DNA from: Syntrophorhabdaceae bacterium PtaU1.Bin034
Lineage (GTDB): Bacteria; Desulfobacterota_G; Syntrophorhabdia; Syntrophorhabdales; WCHB1-27
Length of the DNA: 18,341 nt
NCBI GenBank assembly: GCA_002067405.1
Contig: MVRP01000072.1
Location: 1-18,341 of the forward strand
Direction of reading: 5' to 3'
Part shown: piece by piece, positions 14,220-18,341 of the stretch
Layout of the letters: every line of letters starts with the position of its first letter
How positions within the stretch are numbered: position 1 is the stretch's first letter
Position numbers and translations under genes: made by a program
Notes under the pieces: generated by a model
The model's input: only the letters and a program-made list of their open reading frames with translations
Database searches by the model: none
Told to the model about the DNA's origin: nothing

Positions 14220-15325
14220 CGGGAGTAAAATTTCCTGATGGCGGTCGATACCTCCACCGCCTCTTCCTCCGTGAGACCCGGGTAAATTGGAAGGGAGAGA
14301 ATCTCCGACGCCGCCTTCTCGGCCTCGGGGAATGCCCCCTTCTTGAAACCGAAGCGCTGGTACGCCTCCTGGAGATGGATCGGCGTGGGATAGTGAATGA
14401 GGCTTCCGATGCCGCGCGCCTTGAGGTAGTTGCCGAGATCTTCCCTGTCCCTGGTCCTTATGACAAAAAGGTGATAGACATGGCGTGCCCAGGGCTTCTC
14501 CACCGGAAGACCGACCGGCGTTTCGTTCTCAAGGTCCCAGCGGTAAATGTCGGCGAGGTGACGCCTCTTTTCGTTGTCCGAATCAAGGCGGGACAGCTTG
14601 AAACTGAGGATTGCCGCCTGCAACTCGTCAAGCCGTGAATTGAACCCCTCAATCACATGGACATGCTTATCCGGCTGGCCGTAATTGCGGAGTCTGCATA
14701 TCTGATCGTAGACGCTTCGGTCGGCCGTGACGATACCGCCTGCATCACCATAGGCACCAAGGTTTTTCGTCGGATAGAAACTGAAAGCAGCCGCTTTTCC
14801 GAAGGTTCCCACTTTTCGCCCTTTAAAAAGGGCGCCGTGAGCCTGACATGCATCCTCAAAGACGGTGACGTCGAACTGGCTGCACACATCGAGGATTTCA
14901 TCCATCTGGCAAGGATGGCCGTACAGGTGGACCGGGATACACACCTTCACACCCTTCTCACGCCTGAGAACGTCCCTGAGGGCGCCGGGGTCCATGTTGC
15001 AGGTTTCCGGATCTATGTCGCAGAAAACGGGTATGATGCCATGGACGGAAAGGGCCATGACGGTCGCTACATAGGTGTTGGGCGTTGTTACTATCTTGTC
15101 ACCCGGCTTCAGCCCGAGCCCCAGCCCACCGATACGGATTGCATCCGTGCCTGAACCCACCCCTGCGGCAAAGTGCACCCCGATGTAGCGGGCGAAGGCT
15201 TCCTCGAAGGCCTTCACCTCTTTCCCCAGTATGAATTCGCCGCTCCGGCATACCCTGTCGAATATCCCGGCCAGAGGTTCCTTTATCTCCCGGTACTCTC
15301 TTTCCAGATCGAATATCTTCACCAT
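14216..15325 (-). CDS. DegT/DnrJ/EryC1/StrS family sugar aminotransferase
   Basis: A 369-aa PLP-dependent aminotransferase that would put an amino group on a nucleotide-linked keto sugar. The start at 15325 gives the classic N-terminus MVKIFDLEREYREI and FILGKEVKAFEEAFA, and it overlaps the epimerase stop by one base (TAATG). GVGSGTDAI (55-63) binds the cofactor phosphate, EDACQAHGA (157-165) includes the pyridine-binding Asp158, and SFYPTKNLGAYGDAG (182-196) contains the Schiff-base Lys187. A longer frame up to 15409 exists but would run into the epimerase gene without family-like sequence. YPTKNLGAYGD resembles the QdtB/FdtB-type 3-aminotransferases, but 4-aminotransferases cannot be excluded. 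It probably uses a keto sugar made with help from the upstream epimerase/dehydratase. Confidence 0.9.
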   Translation of the reverse strand: MVKIFDLEREYREIKEPLAGIFDRVCRSGEFILGKEVKAFEEAFARYIGVHFAAGVGSGTDAIRIGGLGLGLKPGDKIVTTPNTYVATVMALSVHGIIPVFCDIDPETCNMDPGALRDVLRREKGVKVCIPVHLYGHPCQMDEILDVCSQFDVTVFEDACQAHGALFKGRKVGTFGKAAAFSFYPTKNLGAYGDAGGIVTADRSVYDQICRLRNYGQPDKHVHVIEGFNSRLDELQAAILSFKLSRLDSDNEKRRHLADIYRWDLENETPVGLPVEKPWARHVYHLFVIRTRDREDLGNYLKARGIGSLIHYPTPIHLQEAYQRFGFKKGAFPEAEKAASEILSLPIYPGLTEEEAVEVSTAIRKFYSR

Positions 15326-16311
15326 TATCGCCAGTACTCCTTCTTGTGGGTTCTGTAGAAATCGGCTGTCTTCCGTATGCCTTCCTCGAGGGGCGTCTTC
15401 GGTGCCCATCCGACGAGTCGTTTTATTTTCGATATGTCGGCATAGTAGTCTCCCGGTTCCACTTCTTTTCGTTCCTGGGTGAACTCGGTAAAATCGATCT
15501 TGCCGGAACCCACGACCTCGACAATCTTCCTTGCCAGCTCGTAAAAAGAGACGGGAACGCCGACACCGACATTAAAGACCTCTCCGTATGCGGCATCGTT
15601 TTCAGCCGTCATGAGCAGGCATCCAACAAGGTCTTCCACATAGAGAAAATCGCGGAGTATGCGGCCGTCGCCGAAGACCGGGATCGGATCATTGTCGAGC
15701 GCCTTTCTGATAAACCAGTTAAATACGCCGAATTCGTCATGGGCCATCTGGTGGCGGGGTCCGTATGTATTGGTTATGCGAAGGCATGTACCCCGGATGC
15801 CGAAGATGTCATCGTACACGAGTACCATTTTTTCCGCAGTGAGGTTGGTGACCGCATAGATGCCCTTCGGATTGGTCGGATGGTCCTCATCGACCGGCAG
15901 TTTGACGGTCGAGCCGTATTCCCCGCGGGTGCCTGCGAAGATCACCTTCGCCTCCCGGTTGTTGGCCTTCAGCGCCTCGAGGAGCACAAGGGTTCCCCTG
16001 CAGTTTATATCAAGGTCCTGGATGGGGTTCTTCATGCTGTCCACATGGTTCACCTGGCCCGCCAGATGGAAGATGTAGTCCTTCCCTTTGACCAGGTGGT
16101 TCATTGAAAGCTGGTTCCTCACATCCGAGAAATTGACCCTCACCCTGTCCTCTATCTCCCTGATATTGAAAAGGTTTCCTCCCTGCCTCGGCAACATGTT
16201 ATCAAGGATGGTGACGCGTGCGCCAAGCCGGACGAGTTCAATCGCAAGGTTGCTGCCGATGAAGCCCAGTCCGCCTGTGATAAGAACGTTCTTGTCCTTA
16301 AACCTTTCCAT
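15325..16311 (-). CDS. NAD-dependent epimerase/dehydratase (extended SDR) with altered active site
   Basis: A 328-aa extended SDR nucleotide-sugar enzyme. GGLGFIG (13-19) is the NAD-binding glycine motif; LDNML, FHLAGQVNHVDS, RITNTYGPRH and GDGRILRDFLYVEDL are family features covering the cofactor and sugar-binding parts. The Ser/Thr-Tyr-Lys triad is incomplete: T128 (AGTRGEYG) and Y152 are present, but the position four after Tyr is N156 (YAVTN) instead of Lys. Relatives with an AGTR/RxTNTYGPR signature are known to vary at these sites, so activity may differ from standard 4-epimerases or 4,6-dehydratases. Start ATG at 16311 has GGAG 7 nt upstream and overlaps the GT2 gene by 14 bp. Its product probably feeds the aminotransferase that follows. 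Confidence 0.85.
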   Translation of the reverse strand: MERFKDKNVLITGGLGFIGSNLAIELVRLGARVTILDNMLPRQGGNLFNIREIEDRVRVNFSDVRNQLSMNHLVKGKDYIFHLAGQVNHVDSMKNPIQDLDINCRGTLVLLEALKANNREAKVIFAGTRGEYGSTVKLPVDEDHPTNPKGIYAVTNLTAEKMVLVYDDIFGIRGTCLRITNTYGPRHQMAHDEFGVFNWFIRKALDNDPIPVFGDGRILRDFLYVEDLVGCLLMTAENDAAYGEVFNVGVGVPVSFYELARKIVEVVGSGKIDFTEFTQERKEVEPGDYYADISKIKRLVGWAPKTPLEEGIRKTADFYRTHKKEYWR

Positions 16312-17059
16312 TCTTTCTCTCCAGTTCCCACAGTCTTGCGTGCTTCATAAACACATAGTACATGGTTGAGGCCACGATGATCAGTCCGGGGACTCCGTCC
16401 AGGAATCCTGCCTTGAAGATGTAGTCCCTGAAAAAACGAAAGACGGGCCGGCCCAGCATGTTGAAGAGATGAAAGGTATGGCCGGAGGCGCGAAGGTCGT
16501 CGGCAAAGGCCCCTGAATAACGGTCGACCGTGCGTATCTGATGTGCTATATCGTTGTAGGGCGTGTGCATGTAGTAATTCTTCAGGCGACCCAGTTTGCC
16601 GTCAACATGGACTTTCGCGTGGATTCCGCCTTCCCATCTGCCTTTTTCCCTGCGGTACAGCCTGATCTCGTGATCGGGATACCAGCCCCCGTGAGCGATT
16701 ACCCTTCCGAGATAGAAGTTCTTCCGGTTCACCATGAACCCGTCGTACTCGGTCCCTTCAGTCACTATCCGCGCTATCTCTTGCTTTATCTCCGCAGTAA
16801 GCCACTCATCGGCATCTATAAAGAGGACCCACGGAAAAGTGCAGAGACTCTGGGCATATCCGTATTTCTCGGCCTGATTCGTCGTCATGAGCTGATAGAG
16901 CCGGTCGGTATATTTTGAAATGATCCCCTTTGCGCCGTCCGTGCTTTCCGAATCTACCACGACGATTTCAGAGGCCCAATCCGCGACGCTCGCAAGCGCC
17001 TTTTCAATGGTCGCCCCGTTGTTGTAAGTGATCATATACACCGAGAGAGGGATCCTCAT
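16298..17059 (-). CDS. GT2 glycosyltransferase, WaaE/KdtX-like
   Basis: A 253-aa GT-A fold enzyme of the WaaE/KdtX group, which adds a hexose to the inner-core heptose of LPS in enterobacteria. MITYNNGATIEKALASV (9-25), EIVVVDSESTDG (31-42) and LFIDADEW (79-86, metal-binding DAD at 82-84) are the nucleotide-sugar motifs. HGGWYPDHEIRLYRR and the HTPYNDI segment are characteristic of this group. The C-terminal 50 residues are hydrophobic and basic, suggesting membrane attachment. Its start overlaps the adenylyltransferase stop by 4 bp (ATGA), tying it to heptose synthesis. The exact donor is unknown, but context fits an LPS core step next to heptose. Confidence 0.88.
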   Translation of the reverse strand: MRIPLSVYMITYNNGATIEKALASVADWASEIVVVDSESTDGAKGIISKYTDRLYQLMTTNQAEKYGYAQSLCTFPWVLFIDADEWLTAEIKQEIARIVTEGTEYDGFMVNRKNFYLGRVIAHGGWYPDHEIRLYRREKGRWEGGIHAKVHVDGKLGRLKNYYMHTPYNDIAHQIRTVDRYSGAFADDLRASGHTFHLFNMLGRPVFRFFRDYIFKAGFLDGVPGLIIVASTMYYVFMKHARLWELERKNGKV

Positions 17060-17541
17060 TGCTGCTGGTCCAGTTGCCTCACCAATTCGATAATGTCGGT
17101 GGTCGAATGGTTTTTCGGGTCGCCCACGATCGCGATCTCGCCGCCGTACGATCGGACAATCTCCCTCTCGGGCACTGTTTCGGCCGTATAATCGGTTCCT
17201 TTCGCATGAATATCAGGCTTGAGCTCGCGCAGAAGATGCTCCACGGTCGGCTCCCTGAAGGCAACCACGTAATCCACGTCCCTGATTGAACAAAGAATCT
17301 CGATCCTTTCTGCCAGCGGCGTGATTACGGCGCTCCTCTTGCCGAGGCTCACCACAGAGGAATCGTCGTTGACCGCAACGACAAGTATGTCTCCCAAAGC
17401 CCTCGCCGCCCTCAGATACCGTATGTGGCCGACGTGGAGAAGATCGAAGCAGCCATTGCCGAACACTATCTTCTTCCCGCGCTGCCTTTCCTGCTCTATT
17501 ATGCTCTTGAGATGCCCGATGTCACGAATCCAATGACCCAT
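17056..17541 (-). CDS. rfaE2: D-glycero-beta-D-manno-heptose 1-phosphate adenylyltransferase
   Basis: A 161-aa nucleotidyltransferase equivalent to the C-terminal half of HldE. It activates heptose-1-phosphate to ADP-heptose for LPS core. GNGCFDLLHVGHIRYL (28-43) has the HxGH site (H36, H39); VNDDSSV, KGTDYT and the C-terminal HSTTDII are the other family motifs. In Enterobacteria this domain is fused to the kinase; here it is a separate gene, as in bacteria with hldA/hldC. ATG at 17541 is taken as the start, with AAGG and GAGG upstream; an in-frame TTG at 17550 is nearly on top of those motifs. It overlaps the kinase gene by 20 bp and the GT2 gene by 4 bp. Confidence 0.92.
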   Translation of the reverse strand: MGHWIRDIGHLKSIIEQERQRGKKIVFGNGCFDLLHVGHIRYLRAARALGDILVVAVNDDSSVVSLGKRSAVITPLAERIEILCSIRDVDYVVAFREPTVEHLLRELKPDIHAKGTDYTAETVPEREIVRSYGGEIAIVGDPKNHSTTDIIELVRQLDQQQ

Positions 17542-18341
17542 TTTCCTCAATCACCTTTCTAAGCTCATCAACCGTAACCACTGCCGTGCCCCGCTTCATT
17601 ACCACGACCCCGGCCGCGCAATTGGCTATACGGCAAGCAGTATAAAGATCCGCTCCGGAGGCAAGGGCAAGGGTTACCGCTGCTGCTACGGTATCTCCCG
17701 CACCCGTCACATCGGCAATCTCGTCGCTGCCGGAGATGGGGATGTGATAAATCGCCCCATCTCTCAGAAAGAGGCTCATCCCTTTGTTCCCCCTCGTTAT
17801 GAGCAGTCCCTGCACTTCCATGGAAGCAATGATCTGCCTCCCCACCTCTTCCACGTCCTGACCCTCGTCAATGCCGGAAAGGGCGTAAGCCTCTGATTCG
17901 TTCGGCGTGATAAGGGTAATCCCTCTGAAATTCTTAAGATTGTACCGAGAATCCCCGACAACGATCTTCTCCCTCGCCACGTCGATGGCAAACGCCATCA
18001 TGTCGCGGTCAATAAGCCCGTATTCGTAGTCAGAGAGCACGATGGCATCGACATGGGGCGCTATTTCGATGAGCTTCTGTTTCAACTGCGCCCGCACGTC
18101 ATCAGGATAGGGTCCCTCAATCTCACGGTCGATCCTTATAACCTGCTGCTTGGAAGTGTGCGTATCACCAGCCAGTATCCTCGTTTTTGTCACCGTTCTC
18201 CCATCGTGGCGGATAATGCCTTCAAGGTTTGCATTCTTCTGAAGGGAGAAGTGCGCCACCAGCCTATCGCCCGCCTCGTCGCGCCCTATACAGCCGATCG
18301 GGAAGACATGTGCCCCGAGCGCCAGAAGGTTGTTCACCGTG
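17522..18341 (-). CDS. rfaE1: D-glycero-beta-D-manno-heptose-7-phosphate kinase (5' partial)
   Basis: A PfkB/ribokinase-fold kinase matching the N-terminal half of HldE. It makes heptose-1,7-bisphosphate, the step before the GmhB phosphatase and the adenylyltransferase. The frame is open to the window edge. The visible part begins TVNNLLALGAHVF, which aligns with the internal ANVANNL region of the family, so roughly 50-60 N-terminal residues lie outside. The GTG at 18337 is therefore an internal valine codon, not a start. DTHTSKQQVIRIDRE, VLSDYEYGLI, TPNESEAYALSG and DVTGAGDTVAAAV (catalytic Asp in GAGD) are the family motifs. It heads the visible part of the six-gene overlapping block. No gmhA, gmhB or hldD gene is within view. 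Confidence 0.9.
   Translation of the reverse strand, partial: TVNNLLALGAHVFPIGCIGRDEAGDRLVAHFSLQKNANLEGIIRHDGRTVTKTRILAGDTHTSKQQVIRIDREIEGPYPDDVRAQLKQKLIEIAPHVDAIVLSDYEYGLIDRDMMAFAIDVAREKIVVGDSRYNLKNFRGITLITPNESEAYALSGIDEGQDVEEVGRQIIASMEVQGLLITRGNKGMSLFLRDGAIYHIPISGSDEIADVTGAGDTVAAAVTLALASGADLYTACRIANCAAGVVVMKRGTAVVTVDELRKVIEENGSLDS

Noticed and set aside
15326..15409. 28-residue N-terminal extension of the aminotransferase
   Set aside because: The TAATG junction at 15325 and the family-typical N-terminus place the start there; the extension only reads through the SDR gene's 3' end.
15346..16107. 253-codon plus-strand open frame
   Set aside because: It is antisense to the SDR gene, whose NAD-binding and substrate motifs are evident.
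18335..18337. GTG as the start codon of the heptose kinase
   Set aside because: It corresponds to an internal valine of the conserved ANVANNL-like region; the gene continues beyond the window.

Overview
The window looks like chromosomal DNA from a diderm (Gram-negative) bacterium. The evidence is a Pal-type OmpA lipoprotein, several lipobox signal peptides, split heptose kinase and heptose-phosphate adenylyltransferase genes, and a run of LPS/envelope-type glycosyltransferases. Moderate GC, frequent GTG/TTG starts and the gene mix (HD-GYP-like regulator, KamA-type radical SAM enzyme, SPASM radical SAM enzyme inside a sugar cluster) would fit a deltaproteobacterial/Desulfobacterota-like genome. 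That placement is inference only. I found no tRNA, rRNA, CRISPR array, IS element or phage gene.

Left part (1-5713): the 3' part of a degenerate HD-GYP regulator runs convergently into an Aas-like acyltransferase/acyl-activating fusion, and their stop regions overlap by 32 bp. A DUF486 membrane protein has its own good promoter and a TTG start. It is followed on the minus strand by a three-gene unit read lipoprotein -> pal -> KamA-family radical SAM enzyme. This unit carries an 18-bp tandem repeat in the lipoprotein gene and a strong hairpin just before pal.

Middle (5814-9124): a PfkB-family sugar-phosphate kinase (1-phosphofructokinase type) is transcribed away from a lemA - TPM - TPM plus-strand unit. 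The shared 179-bp region holds a strong sigma70-like promoter for lemA and an 8-9-8 dyad beside the proposed kinase promoter.

Right part (9263-18341): a short plus-strand ORF looks like a GT2 glycosyltransferase that has lost its middle. The rest, all minus strand, is a cell-surface glycan locus. The upstream block (18341 to 13086) is six genes joined by overlaps: heptose-7-phosphate kinase (cut by the window end), heptose-1-phosphate adenylyltransferase, WaaE/KdtX-like GT2, an SDR epimerase/dehydratase with an altered active site, a DegT-type aminotransferase and a GT4 glycosyltransferase. After a 250-bp gap comes a second block (12836 to 9541): a SPASM radical SAM protein and two GT4-type glycosyltransferases. 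Together these genes would supply ADP-heptose, make or modify an amino sugar and assemble an LPS core or other surface glycan.

The most noteworthy points are the HD-GYP protein lacking several metal ligands, the epimerase with Asn in place of the catalytic Lys, the lipoprotein/pal/KamA neighbourhood, the collapsed GT2 gene behind a good promoter, and several dyads and small repeats in intergenic DNA.
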